Source of the DNA: Symbiobacteriaceae bacterium
GTDB taxonomy: Bacteria; Bacillota; JAAYKD01; WRDA01
Length of the DNA: 20,183 nt
Direction of reading: 5' to 3'
Assembly (NCBI GenBank): GCA_009779515.1
Contig: WREE01000016.1
Coordinates: forward strand, 1 to 20,183
Position numbers and translations under genes: made by a program. Below the pieces are notes generated by a model, which saw only the letters and a program-made list of their open reading frames with translations, had not been told where the DNA came from and searched no databases. Positions 6,705 to 14,063 of the stretch are shown here, piece after piece; position 1 is the stretch's first letter, and each line of letters begins with the position of its first letter.

Positions 6705-7466
6705 ATGATGAGCAACTTGCTCGATAGCTGGCGTGAAATCAACCCGGCGGACGGAGTTATCGCCCTGATACTTATTTGGGGTGCGGTGCAAGGATACCGC
6801 AGCGGCTTTCTCAGAACCCTAATCAACTTAATTGCTTCATGGGTTGGCTGGGGGTGCGGTGTCTTTTATAACAAGCAAATTGTGACCCTACTGGAGGAGC
6901 GTTTCGGTGTTCTTACCTACCTGAGCGATATTTTCGCCCAGGGGTTCAGCTCCTTAGTCCAGCCGCCTGACGGCGGTTGGGAAGCTTCTGCCAGTCTACT
7001 GGAGCAGCTGCAGCACTTGCACCTTCCCCCGGCAGTGGAACAGTTTTTAGCGAGCAGGCTTACCGAAAGCTCTGCTCTGACACCAGCGGCTCCCTTGCTG
7101 AACCTCTCTGCCTTGGGGAGTATGTTAGCATCTTTGTTGTTGGCGGCAGCGGTCTTTGTGGCTATCATATTCGTGTGTCGGGTGATAGCCGCCTTGCTTT
7201 GCTGGCTCTTACGGGACGTTCTCAAGGTAGCTCGTTCACGTCCGGACGCCCTTTTGGGCTTGTGCTTAGGAGTGATTATGAAAGGGCTTTTTCTCGCCGT
7301 GGGGTTGGCACTGCTCACTCCGCTGCTAGCCGGCTGGAATAACCAGATGGTAGCTATACCTTTGCGCAGCAGTTTCCTGGCAAACTCCCTGCTCACCTTC
7401 TTTTATTTCGTAGCAGGTGGCAGTATCGACTTCACTTATATAACGCGTATGATGGGGAGGTTATAG
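6705..7466 (+). CDS. CvpA family membrane protein
   Basis: A 253-residue integral membrane protein of the CvpA family. In E. coli CvpA is tied to colicin V export and envelope stress; in Bacillota its role is not defined. The N-terminal signature DGVIALILIWGAVQGYRSGF is typical, with membrane segments at about 17-34 and 37-54. A soluble stretch at about 60-130 is longer than in most CvpA proteins, which are near 170-200 residues. Further membrane segments are at about 133-155, 158-170, 186-208 and 228-243, with the conserved RPDALLGLCLGVIMKG. The start is ATG 6705 (or ATG 6708), with AGGGG 7 bases before the first. One base separates its stop from the TTG of the DUF3343 gene, so translation is probably coupled. 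Membership of the DUF5711-CvpA pair supports the call. Confidence 0.82.
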   Translation: MMSNLLDSWREINPADGVIALILIWGAVQGYRSGFLRTLINLIASWVGWGCGVFYNKQIVTLLEERFGVLTYLSDIFAQGFSSLVQPPDGGWEASASLLEQLQHLHLPPAVEQFLASRLTESSALTPAAPLLNLSALGSMLASLLLAAAVFVAIIFVCRVIAALLCWLLRDVLKVARSRPDALLGLCLGVIMKGLFLAVGLALLTPLLAGWNNQMVAIPLRSSFLANSLLTFFYFVAGGSIDFTYITRMMGRL

Positions 7467-7467
7467 C

Positions 7468-7716
7468 TTGCCTCTCTTTGATCTCCTAATGACCTTTCAC
7501 AGTACGCACCATGCTCTTTTAAGCGATCGGCTGTTGGAAGAGTCAGGGGTGGCCAAAGACCTTATACCTACCCCCAGGCAGTTCTCAGCCGGTTGTGGTC
7601 TCTCCTTATTATTGCATTCTACCCAGCAAGAGCAGTGGTATCCTTTGTTGCAAACCCGGGTGGTCTGGGGTGGTATTTATCATCTGACCAACGGTTCCCC
7701 CTGGGAAAAGTCGTAG
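7468..7716 (+). CDS. DUF3343 family small protein (putative Se/S carrier-like)
   Basis: An 82-residue protein with the DUF3343 pattern: FHSTHHALLSDRLLEESGV, then DLIPTPRQFSAGCGLSLLL, with the conserved cysteine in CGL. Proteins of this family are annotated as putative selenium or sulfur carriers because of their resemblance to YedF/TusA-type folds. In many Clostridia they lie beside a cysteine desulfurase, and no such gene is present here. The start is TTG 7468, supported by GGGGAGG 7 bases upstream inside the end of cvpA. No membrane segment is visible. The family call is firm; the carrier function is known only by analogy. Confidence 0.8.
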   Translation: MPLFDLLMTFHSTHHALLSDRLLEESGVAKDLIPTPRQFSAGCGLSLLLHSTQQEQWYPLLQTRVVWGGIYHLTNGSPWEKS

Positions 7717-7729
7717 GAGATATGAAACT

Positions 7730-7969
7730 ATGGAATACTACATTGGCGATATCGTAAAAATGCGCAAAAGCCATCCCTGTGGTAACGATCTGTGGGAAAT
7801 TACCAGGGTAGGCTTAGATTTTCGTATCCGTTGCCAAAAGTGCGCTCACAGTGTTATGCTGCCCAGGCAGCAGTTTGCCAGGCAGGTTAAAGCAGTTATC
7901 AGCCGAGGTGATCCGGAGCTTACGGCGGCGGTAAGACCGCATTTCGATCTCCCTAAACCTAAAAGCTAA
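7730..7969 (+). CDS. DUF951 family protein
   Basis: A 79-residue protein with the hallmark start YYIGDIVKMRKSHPCGNDLWEI, the HPCG motif (15-18), then RVGLDFRIRCQKC with a C35-x-x-C38 pair and the SVMLPRQQF segment. The four-cysteine-like layout suggests metal binding, but the function is unknown. Family members are usually about 65 residues; this one has a slightly longer C-terminal tail. It sits just upstream of rpsF, a typical place for this family in Bacillota. AGGAGA lies 9 bases before ATG 7730. The next gene is almost 300 bases away and has its own promoter. Confidence 0.87.
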   Translation: MEYYIGDIVKMRKSHPCGNDLWEITRVGLDFRIRCQKCAHSVMLPRQQFARQVKAVISRGDPELTAAVRPHFDLPKPKS

Positions 7970-8117
7970 TGCTTGGTTAACTTTAAAGCCAGGTTTTACG
8001 TTGTGAGGGAGCCTTATCCTGTAATTTTGTGTTTTTTGGTAACATTATGTCGGTAAATAAAGAAAAATAAAGGATATTGCATATTGTGTGTCGAATATAG
8101 TTATTGGCTGGGGGAAA

Positions 8118-8135
8118 AGGGGTGAAGTCACCCCT
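8118..8135. other. Perfect hairpin between DUF951 and rpsF
   Basis: AGGGGTGA-AG-TCACCCCT is an 8+8 inverted repeat. No T-run follows (GATGGTCTT), so it is at best a weak terminator or a processing site. It lies upstream of the rpsF promoter. The stretch 7970-8117 is AT-rich and holds no gene that I can support. Confidence 0.4.
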
Positions 8136-8163
8136 GATGGTCTTAGCCTTGGCGAGGAGCATC

Positions 8164-8192
8164 TTGCCAAAGGCGCCGCCATGCGTTATAAT
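8164..8192 (+). promoter_or_regulatory. Promoter of rpsF-ssb-rpsR
   Basis: TTGCCA (8164-8169) and a perfect TATAAT (8187-8192) are separated by exactly 17 bases. This is the best promoter match in the window. Transcription would begin near 8199, just before the leader stem that begins at 8206. The agreement between the predicted start and the leader structure supports both calls. Confidence 0.75.
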
Positions 8193-8205
8193 TCCAAATT
8201 GTATT

Positions 8206-8244
8206 CCCTCGCTCTGTTAGAGACAGAGCCGTCTAGTCCGAGGG
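8206..8244 (+). promoter_or_regulatory. S6:S18-binding leader motif of rpsF mRNA
   Basis: The outer stem CCCTCG (8206-8211) pairs with CGAGGG (8239-8244). The inner stem CTCTGT (8212-8217) pairs with ACAGAG (8223-8228) around a 5-base loop. The 3' side then carries a 10-base bulge opening with CCG (8229-8231). This layout matches the known rpsF leader, in which a CCG bulge between stems mimics the S6:S18 site in 16S rRNA and lets the S6:S18 dimer repress its own mRNA. It ends 17 bases before the rpsF start. Confidence 0.75.
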
Positions 8245-8261
8245 GGAGGAGGTGTTTAACA

Positions 8262-8549
8262 ATGCATCCCTACGAACTTATGTTCATCTTGCACCCTGCT
8301 ACCGAAACAGAAATGCAAGATACTCTTATTGAGCGTCTTAAAACTCTGGTAGAGCAAAGGGGTGGCACCATCACCGAGATTCGGAAGTGGGGCAAGCGAC
8401 GCTTGGCTTACGAAATAGCCGATCAACGTGAAGGTATCTACATTCTACAAAATTTTACCGCAGAGCCACATGTGGTGAATGAGCTGGATCGTGTGCTCAA
8501 AATAACCGAATCCGTTATCCGTTTCATGATCGTTCGCACCGATAGCTAG
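8262..8549 (+). CDS. rpsF: 30S ribosomal protein S6
   Basis: A 95-residue S6 protein, the normal length. It begins MHPYELMFILHPATETEM, carries GGTITEIRKWGKRRLAYEI and ends with ESVIRFMIVRT. S6 binds the central domain of 16S rRNA as a dimer with S18. The start is ATG 8262, with GGGAGGAGG about 9 bases upstream. The frame is open further upstream to 8088, but that part covers the promoter and leader and is not coding. It is the first gene of rpsF-ssb-rpsR; ssb begins 19 bases after its stop. Regulation by S6:S18 binding to the leader is likely. Confidence 0.97.
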   Translation: MHPYELMFILHPATETEMQDTLIERLKTLVEQRGGTITEIRKWGKRRLAYEIADQREGIYILQNFTAEPHVVNELDRVLKITESVIRFMIVRTDS

Positions 8550-8568
8550 CTAAAAGGAGGGTGAAATC

Positions 8569-9009
8569 GTGCTTAACTCCGTAGTTTTAATCGGTAGGCT
8601 TACCAGAGATCCCGAACTGCGTTACACTCCGGCAGGCAACCCGGTTGCTCGTTTCTCCCTGGCGGTGGATCGGCGCCGTGGCGCCGGTGGCGAAAAGCAA
8701 ACCGATTTTATTCGCATAAGTTGCTGGAATAAAACTGCCGATACGGTGGCTCAATACCTGCAGAAAGGTCGCTTAATAGCTGTCGAGGGGAGTCTTCGGG
8801 TTAGCAACATCACTAACCCTGACGGCACTCGCCGGGAGTTTGTCGAAGTTGTCTGCAACTCTTTTCACTTTTTGGATCGCGGTAAAGATGGCGCCCCCTC
8901 TCCCGAGGAGGAGAACGAGTTTGCCGGTTTTGGCGAAGTGGTTTCCCCTCCGGCACTGCGAAAAAGGGAAAAAATCGACGAAGATGAGGACGACGACGTC
9001 CCCTTCTAA
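8569..9009 (+). CDS. ssb: Single-stranded DNA-binding protein
   Basis: A 146-residue SSB with an N-terminal OB fold (MLNSVVLIGRLTRDPELRYT, VARFSLAVDRR, DFIRISCWNKTADTVAQYL, GRLIAVEGSLR) and an acidic C-terminal tip DEDEDDDVPF. The tip is the docking site for partner proteins in replication and repair. The linker is short, as in many Clostridia. The start is GTG 8569, preceded by AAAGGAGGG at 7 bases, which is a very strong site. The position between rpsF and rpsR is the standard Bacillota order, which ties SSB supply to ribosomal protein regulation. Confidence 0.97.
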   Translation: MLNSVVLIGRLTRDPELRYTPAGNPVARFSLAVDRRRGAGGEKQTDFIRISCWNKTADTVAQYLQKGRLIAVEGSLRVSNITNPDGTRREFVEVVCNSFHFLDRGKDGAPSPEEENEFAGFGEVVSPPALRKREKIDEDEDDDVPF

Positions 9010-9092
9010 GTTTTTGTAGCGCCTAAAAGGCCCTTGTTAAACTGTCACGATGAACCCAAGGTTAATCATTGCCACTGGAAAGGAGGTAGAAA

Positions 9093-9350
9093 ATGTCCGA
9101 ATCTTCCGGCAATTACCGGGAGCGCAGACCCAGAGGGCGTCGCCCCAAACGTCGTGTCTGTCGCTTTTGCGTAGATAAAGTCTTGCATATCGACTATAAA
9201 GAAGTTGGTCGTCTCCAGAGCTTTCTCACCGAGCGGGGGAAGATCCTTCCCCGTCGGGTAACCGGCAACTGCGCCAAGCACCAACGCGCTATGACCCAAG
9301 CCATCAAGAGAGCTCGCATTGTGGCTTTAATGCCCTTTATAACAGAATAG
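9093..9350 (+). CDS. rpsR: 30S ribosomal protein S18, cysteine-containing form
   Basis: An 85-residue S18 with an arginine-rich N-terminus (RERRPRGRRPKRRVCRFC), then YKEVGRLQSFLTERGKILPR and the TGNCAKHQR motif. It keeps the CxxC pair (C23, C26) and C60 with H63, so it is of the C+ type able to bind zinc; many bacteria also carry or use a C-minus paralogue. It partners S6 in the 30S platform. AAAGGAGGT lies just upstream of ATG 9093. The 83 bases between ssb and rpsR hold nothing beyond a weak GCCT-AAA-AGGC stem (9021-9031). A strong terminator follows. Confidence 0.96.
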   Translation: MSESSGNYRERRPRGRRPKRRVCRFCVDKVLHIDYKEVGRLQSFLTERGKILPRRVTGNCAKHQRAMTQAIKRARIVALMPFITE

Positions 9351-9363
9351 GGTTGTGGAGTAT

Positions 9364-9395
9364 AAACCCCCCCGCCTCGGTCAGGCGGGGGGTTT
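9364..9395. terminator. Bidirectional intrinsic terminator between rpsR and trkH
   Basis: Stem CCCCCCGCCT (9368-9377) pairs with AGGCGGGGGG (9383-9392) around a CGGTC loop, flanked by AAA and TTT that extend the stem. TTTGGTTT follows on the plus strand for rpsR. On the minus strand the same stem lies immediately after the trkH stop and is followed by TTTATA. It therefore serves both converging operons. Confidence 0.85.
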
Positions 9396-9398
9396 GGT

Positions 9399-10838
9399 TT
9401 AGTCATCCCAGTGCCACAATGAAGGGGCGAAAAGGAGCAATACCGGATAAAACTCCAGCCTGGTGGCAAACATGCCAAAGGAGAGAGTTATTTTGGCTAT
9501 GTTCGAAAAGAGAGAAAAGTTGCCTAAAGGTCCCATGCTACCTAATCCAGGCCCCACATTGCTGATAATTGCTAGGACAGCCGCCAGCACCCCCTCGAAG
9601 TCCGGGTTTTCCAGAGCCAAGATAACCGAGAAGCAGATAAAAAAAAGAGCATAGAGGGAGAAGTACATCAGAGTAGCCTTCATGGCATCATCCGGGACAT
9701 TTCTACCCTGAAGGCGGTTGGTTCGCACAATACGCGGGTGCAGCAGCTTGCCAACTTCGCTTTTGATATTTTTAAAGACCAACAGAATCCGGATAACTTT
9801 TAAGCCACCGCCGGTAGAGCCGGCACATCCGCCACAGAGAGTGAGCAGGAGCAAGATAGCTTTACTGAAGGCAGGCCAGTTGGCGTAATTGGCAGTAGCA
9901 TAGCCGGTGGTGGAGATAACTCCGGTTACCTGGAAAGCGGAGTGACGTAAGGCAGTACTCCAAGAGCCGTAAAGGGTAAAAATATTGGGGGTAATAAGCA
10001 AAATGGCAGCCAGAGTTAGCCCTAGGTAGAGACGAAACTCCTCATCAGCCCAAAAATCTCGCACTTTGCGGCGCATCAGGTAAAAATATAAAGTAAAGTT
10101 TATACCAAAAAGGAACATGAAGAGAGCGATAATCCCTTCAGCTAGAGGGCTGTTATAAGCGGCTAGGCCTAGATCTCGGTAGCCAAAGCCGCCGGTTCCC
10201 GCCGTACACATCGCGGTAAAGATAGCATCGAAGAGGGGAAAACCGCAGAACCAGAGGAGCAGCGCCAGGAGACCGGTGAGAGTGAAGTAGATACGGTAAA
10301 GTAAGCGAGCTGTCTCCCGGATGCGAGGTAGCAGCTTGCTGGCGGTTGGTCCTGTGCTCTCTCCTTTCAACATATTCACTCCCGAGGCACTGCTGGCAGT
10401 CATGGTCATCATGAAGAGCAGAATCCCCATACCGCCAATAAACTGGGTTAACCCGCGCCAGAAGATGAGTCCACGGGGCACCTGAGCCATAGTGGTAAAA
10501 ATGGTAGCTCCGGTAGTGGTGAAGCCCGAAACTGCCTCAAAAAAGGCATCGATAAAGGAAAGCTGCAAGCCGCTGAAATAAAAGGGAAAGGCGCCAAAGA
10601 AAGAGATAGCAACCCAGGAGAGGGCTACAGCGGCGAAGCCGTCTTTAGGTCGCAGGGCTTTGTTGCTCTTGGGTCGCAACATGAATATAAGGGAGCTAAG
10701 AGCCAACAGCCCCATCGTCAACAGGTAGGGGGAAGTGCTTTCCCCGTAGAAAAAGGCTACTGCCAGTGGGATGAACAGAATAGCTAACTCCAACTGCAGG
10801 ACGCGGGCTAGAACACTCAGAACCAAGTTAATTCTCAT
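9399..10838 (-). CDS. trkH: Trk potassium uptake protein, pore subunit
   Basis: A 479-residue TrkH/KtrB-type channel-like transporter in the cytoplasmic membrane. All four pore loops with their selectivity-filter glycines are visible: SGFTTTGATIF (about 104-114), CTAGTGGFGYRD (211-222), TGVISTTGYAT (305-315) and CGGCAGSTGGGLK (335-347). Hydrophobic helices flank each loop, giving the usual M1-P-M2 fourfold layout. ATG 10838 lies inside the end of trkA, overlapping it by 11 bases, so the two are translationally coupled. The length and the double-RCK partner point to TrkH rather than the shorter KtrB. It ends at the bidirectional terminator. Confidence 0.95.
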   Translation of the reverse strand: MRINLVLSVLARVLQLELAILFIPLAVAFFYGESTSPYLLTMGLLALSSLIFMLRPKSNKALRPKDGFAAVALSWVAISFFGAFPFYFSGLQLSFIDAFFEAVSGFTTTGATIFTTMAQVPRGLIFWRGLTQFIGGMGILLFMMTMTASSASGVNMLKGESTGPTASKLLPRIRETARLLYRIYFTLTGLLALLLWFCGFPLFDAIFTAMCTAGTGGFGYRDLGLAAYNSPLAEGIIALFMFLFGINFTLYFYLMRRKVRDFWADEEFRLYLGLTLAAILLITPNIFTLYGSWSTALRHSAFQVTGVISTTGYATANYANWPAFSKAILLLLTLCGGCAGSTGGGLKVIRILLVFKNIKSEVGKLLHPRIVRTNRLQGRNVPDDAMKATLMYFSLYALFFICFSVILALENPDFEGVLAAVLAIISNVGPGLGSMGPLGNFSLFSNIAKITLSFGMFATRLEFYPVLLLFAPSLWHWDD

Positions 10839-12249
10839 GGGAGTTACTCTCTAAAGGGGGGTAGCTGCTTAACAGGTCGTCTTCTTCCTGTAAAATATCT
10901 TCTAAGTCGTCTATACGGTAGTCTTTGGCAATGATCACTACGGTATCCCCTGGATGGATGGAAGTATTGCCGCTGGGAGAAATTATTACCCCTTGCCGCA
11001 CAATACATCCTACTAAAATGCCGGTTTTCAGAGGCATATCTTTGATAGGGATACCTAGACAACGGCAAGTGGAGGTTACCGCAAATTCCAGAGCTTCCAC
11101 ATATCCGGTTTCGCTTTGAGCTATCTTATACATGGTGCGTATAGAGCTGCTGCTTTCCCGGCTCTGCAGCCCCCGCACATAGCGGATAATTTGGTAAGCA
11201 GTAATGCTTTGGGGTGCCACCGTGCTGCTGAGACCGAGTTGACGCACCAGACTGCTACGAGCATTGTTGATGCGGACAATGGCTTTGCCTGCTCCCAGAT
11301 TCAAAGCATACAACCCGATAAAGACATTCTCTTCATCACGGGAGGTAAGAGAAATAACGGCATCGGTTTGCGCTACATCCTCGTCTTCCAGAAGATCCTC
11401 GTCGGTGCCATCGCCGTGAATGATGGTGCAGCCTGGCAAGGTTTCGTTGAGCTCCTCACAGCGCTTGCGGTCTATCTCAATAAGCTTTACCGCAATTTTT
11501 TCGCGCAGCAGCTCCCGAACTAAGTATTGCGAGATAATCCCACCGCCAACGACCATGACCTGCTTCACTTTGCTGCGAGGGGAGCCGATATAACTAAAAA
11601 AGCGGTTAATACTGGCGATACTTCCCATGACCCTTACCACATCGTTTAGCTGCAGGGTGAAGGTGCCATGGGGGATGATGGCTTCGTTGCCTCGTTCCAC
11701 GGTAGCTACTAAAACATCCACCATATCACGGGGGAAAGCCTGTTGCAGGTTCTTGCCAATTAAGGACGAGCCTTCACTTAAGTGGAAGGAGACCAGCTCT
11801 ACTCTGCCACTGACAAAAGTATCGATATTATCGGCACTGGTAAAGTGCAGCAGACGGGCGATTTCCAAAGCCGCCTGGTACTCGGGGTTGATAATTAAGT
11901 CCAACCCCAAGTCGGTACGGAAACTGTTTAAATCGCTGGCATAATCGGGATCCCGCACCCTGGCGATAGTATGCTTGGCACCCAGCTTTTTAGCAGTTAA
12001 AGCACAGAGGATATTGCTCTCATCACTGTGGGTGACGGCAATGACCAGGTCGGTTTCGCTAACGCCTGCCAGGCTTAAGACACGGGAGCTCAGTCCGTTT
12101 CCCCTTTGGACCATGACATCCAAGGTTTCGGTGACCCTTTCAAAGGCGCTGTCATTTTTGTCGATAATGACAATATCATTATTCTCTTGGGAGAGGTGCT
12201 GAGCGATGGTCACTCCTACGCTGCCACACCCCACAATGATAATACGCAA
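10828..12249 (-). CDS. trkA: Trk system potassium uptake protein, NAD-binding regulatory subunit
   Basis: A 473-residue cytosolic gating subunit with two tandem RCK units. The first Rossmann site is VGCGSVG (6-12) with acidic D30 at the end of strand 2, followed by a first TrkA-C domain (about 140-215). The second is VVGGGIISQYL (233-243), then a second TrkA-C domain (about 380-455) ending in GDTVVIIA. It would bind NAD(H) or ATP and control TrkH. The start is TTG 12249, with TAGGAG 8 bases upstream; no nearby in-frame ATG fits the conserved MRIIIVGCG start. No clear c-di-AMP (ydaO-type) riboswitch is seen in the short leader. A 7-base inverted repeat (AAAGAGC 12267-12273, GCTCTTT 12303-12309) lies upstream, role unknown. 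Confidence 0.95.
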   Translation of the reverse strand: MRIIIVGCGSVGVTIAQHLSQENNDIVIIDKNDSAFERVTETLDVMVQRGNGLSSRVLSLAGVSETDLVIAVTHSDESNILCALTAKKLGAKHTIARVRDPDYASDLNSFRTDLGLDLIINPEYQAALEIARLLHFTSADNIDTFVSGRVELVSFHLSEGSSLIGKNLQQAFPRDMVDVLVATVERGNEAIIPHGTFTLQLNDVVRVMGSIASINRFFSYIGSPRSKVKQVMVVGGGIISQYLVRELLREKIAVKLIEIDRKRCEELNETLPGCTIIHGDGTDEDLLEDEDVAQTDAVISLTSRDEENVFIGLYALNLGAGKAIVRINNARSSLVRQLGLSSTVAPQSITAYQIIRYVRGLQSRESSSSIRTMYKIAQSETGYVEALEFAVTSTCRCLGIPIKDMPLKTGILVGCIVRQGVIISPSGNTSIHPGDTVVIIAKDYRIDDLEDILQEEDDLLSSYPPLESNSHEN

Positions 12250-12351
12250 AAAACCATCTCCTAGTTAAAGAGCTTATTAAAAATTACATTCGACGAGAGG
12301 GTGCTCTTTTCCTTAAGCTGACATTTTTTCTCTTTAGCTTTGAGCAGTATG

Positions 12352-12360
12352 TGATATAAT
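12352..12360 (+). promoter_or_regulatory. Extended -10 promoter of cobTUS
   Basis: TGATATAAT is a perfect extended -10 element (TGnTATAAT). The -35 position offers only a weak TTTAGC or CTTTAG at 16-17 bases, which is normal for extended -10 promoters. Transcription would begin near 12367, about 20 bases before the cobT ATG. That leaves no room for a cobalamin riboswitch. Confidence 0.6.
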
Positions 12361-12386
12361 TGGTCAAACAGTTGGAGGTATGTACT

Positions 12387-13490
12387 ATGACATTTAACGA
12401 AGAAGCACTTCGCCATTTAGCTATCCCCACTCTCAACCAACCAGCCAGGCAAGCTGCCCAGGAGCGCCTGGATAGTCTGGTTAAGCCTCCCGGGAGTTTG
12501 GGGCGGCTGGAAGATATTGCTCTCCAGTTAGCGGCTATTCGCGGGGAGATCTGCTACTCTCTGGGCAAACGTTGTGTGATTATTATGGCTGCCGATAACG
12601 GTGTGGTTGCCGAAGGGGTTTCTTCGGCTCCTCAGTATATTACCGCTACGCAGACTCTCAACTTTGCTCGGGGCATCACAGGGGTGGCGGTGCTGGCGAA
12701 AGCCTTTAACACCGACCTTTTTATCTACGATGTGGGGATTAATGGTACCATAGATCACTCCGGTATTTATAACCGCAAAATAGCTTTCGGCACAGGCAAT
12801 ATCGCCCAGGAGCCTGCCATGACCCGCCAGGAGGCTTTAGCTGCTCTGGGTGTGGGGGTAGAGGCAGTGGAGGTAGCTTGGCAGCAAGGCTACGAACTTA
12901 TCGGTGTTGGCGAAATGGGCATAGGTAACACTACTACCGCTGCCGCTGTGCTGGCTGCCCTTACCGGAGCAGCTGTGGAAGAAGTGACCGGCTTGGGGGC
13001 GGGTTTAAGTGATGAAGGATATCGGCGGAAGCAAGGGGTTATTGCCCAGGCTTTAGCGCTTCACCAACCCCGCTGCCAAGACCCTTTGGAAGTTCTGGCT
13101 AAGCTGGGAGGCTTCGATCTTGCCGCCATGGTCGGAGTTTTCCTGGGGGGAGCCTCAAGAGGTCTGCCGGTGGTTATTGATGGCTTTATTTCCATGGTGG
13201 CAGCTTTAGTCGCCGTCCGCTTGCACCCTCAGAGCTGGGGTTATCTTTTTCCCTCCCATGCTTCTAGTGAGCCGGGGGTGAAGGTAGCGGCAGCAGCGTT
13301 AGGCTTGGAGCCTTATCTCCCTTTGGGCATGCGCCTGGGTGAGGGAAGTGGCTGCCCGCTGATGTTCAACTTAATGGACGCCGCCTGTGTCGTCATCCGG
13401 GAGATGGCGACCTTTGCCGAAGCCGATATCGGCGATGAATATATGACTAAAATTAAGATGGGGAGTGTTTTCCAGCGAAAGGAGAGCTAG
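12387..13490 (+). CDS. cobT: Nicotinate-nucleotide--dimethylbenzimidazole phosphoribosyltransferase
   Basis: A 367-residue CobT, which makes alpha-ribazole 5'-phosphate from nicotinate mononucleotide and a lower-ligand base. Family motifs in order are KPPGSLGRLEDIA, MAADNGVVAEGVS, GVGEMGIGNTTTAAA, GLGAGLSDEG, SHASSEPG and RLGEGSGCPL. E319 in the last motif corresponds to the catalytic glutamate (Glu317 in Salmonella CobT). ATG 12387 is chosen because GGAGG lies about 8 bases upstream; an in-frame TTG at 12360 sits inside the promoter. cobU begins 2 bases after its stop. The three genes together form the nucleotide-loop-assembly branch. Which base is used as lower ligand cannot be told from the sequence. 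Confidence 0.96.
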   Translation: MTFNEEALRHLAIPTLNQPARQAAQERLDSLVKPPGSLGRLEDIALQLAAIRGEICYSLGKRCVIIMAADNGVVAEGVSSAPQYITATQTLNFARGITGVAVLAKAFNTDLFIYDVGINGTIDHSGIYNRKIAFGTGNIAQEPAMTRQEALAALGVGVEAVEVAWQQGYELIGVGEMGIGNTTTAAAVLAALTGAAVEEVTGLGAGLSDEGYRRKQGVIAQALALHQPRCQDPLEVLAKLGGFDLAAMVGVFLGGASRGLPVVIDGFISMVAALVAVRLHPQSWGYLFPSHASSEPGVKVAAAALGLEPYLPLGMRLGEGSGCPLMFNLMDAACVVIREMATFAEADIGDEYMTKIKMGSVFQRKES

Positions 13491-13492
13491 CG

Positions 13493-14053
13493 TTGCGCAT
13501 CTTTATTTCCGGAGGGTGCAAGCAGGGAAAGTCTTCTTTAGGGCAGCAACTAGCCTTAACCCATCGCGCTTGGCCTCGCTACTATGTTGCTACCATGCAG
13601 CCGGGGGATGAAGAAGATGAGGCGCGAATTATCAGGCACCGGGAGGAACGTCGCGACTGGGAGTTTATCACCCTGGAGCAGCCGCGCCATATCGGGGAGC
13701 TGGTTAATTTGTGTGACCCGGCGGGGGTTGTCCACCTCGATAGCCTGACGGCTTTGCTGGCAAACGAGATGTTTTTAGCCAGCGGGGAGGTGCGGGAGGA
13801 TGCCGGGGAGCAGGTGCAGAGGGAACTGACGCAGTTGCTGCACAACTTTGCCAATATAGTCATTATCTCTGACTATATTTATAGCGATACCCGGCTCTTC
13901 CCTTTCCTTACCGAGAACTACCGCCGCTCTTTGGCAGAGTTGGATCGCTTGGCAGCGCGTCACTGCCAGGTTGTCCTGGAAGTTACTGCCGGATACGCCT
14001 ACCCGCATAAAGGGGGTGAGCTTTATCGGAGCTTTAGGTCAAAGATGGAGTAG
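13493..14053 (+). CDS. cobU: Adenosylcobinamide kinase / adenosylcobinamide-phosphate guanylyltransferase
   Basis: A 186-residue CobU-type enzyme that phosphorylates adenosylcobinamide and then transfers GMP from GTP. The P-loop is SGGCKQGKSS (6-15), a variant of the usual GGxRSGKS with K-Q in place of R-S. The conserved AT..(8-10 residues)..RIIRHREERRDW follows, and H49 is at the position of the GMP-accepting histidine. The Walker B-like segment is VHLDSLTALLANEMF. The C-terminal part (EVTAGYAYPHKGG) is divergent from the usual VxxGxPxxLK. The start is TTG 13493, with AAAGGAGAG about 7 bases upstream at the end of cobT. cobS follows after 10 bases. The divergent P-loop and tail leave some room for altered activity. 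Confidence 0.88.
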   Translation: MRIFISGGCKQGKSSLGQQLALTHRAWPRYYVATMQPGDEEDEARIIRHREERRDWEFITLEQPRHIGELVNLCDPAGVVHLDSLTALLANEMFLASGEVREDAGEQVQRELTQLLHNFANIVIISDYIYSDTRLFPFLTENYRRSLAELDRLAARHCQVVLEVTAGYAYPHKGGELYRSFRSKME

Positions 14054-14063
14054 AGGGCTATGG

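Noticed and set aside
7970..8117. Intrinsic terminator after DUF951
   Set aside because: There is a T-rich stretch (8024-8039), but no stable stem precedes it. The good hairpin at 8118-8135 has no T-run.
8088..8261. N-terminal extension of the rpsF frame by 58 codons
   Set aside because: The frame is open, but the region holds the promoter and the leader stem, S6 has its normal length from ATG 8262, and the strong ribosome site is just before 8262.
12250..12386. c-di-AMP (ydaO) or cobalamin riboswitch between trkA and cobT
   Set aside because: Neither consensus is recognisable on either strand, and the gap is too short for both divergent genes to have such a leader. Only a 7-base inverted repeat with a 29-base loop is present.
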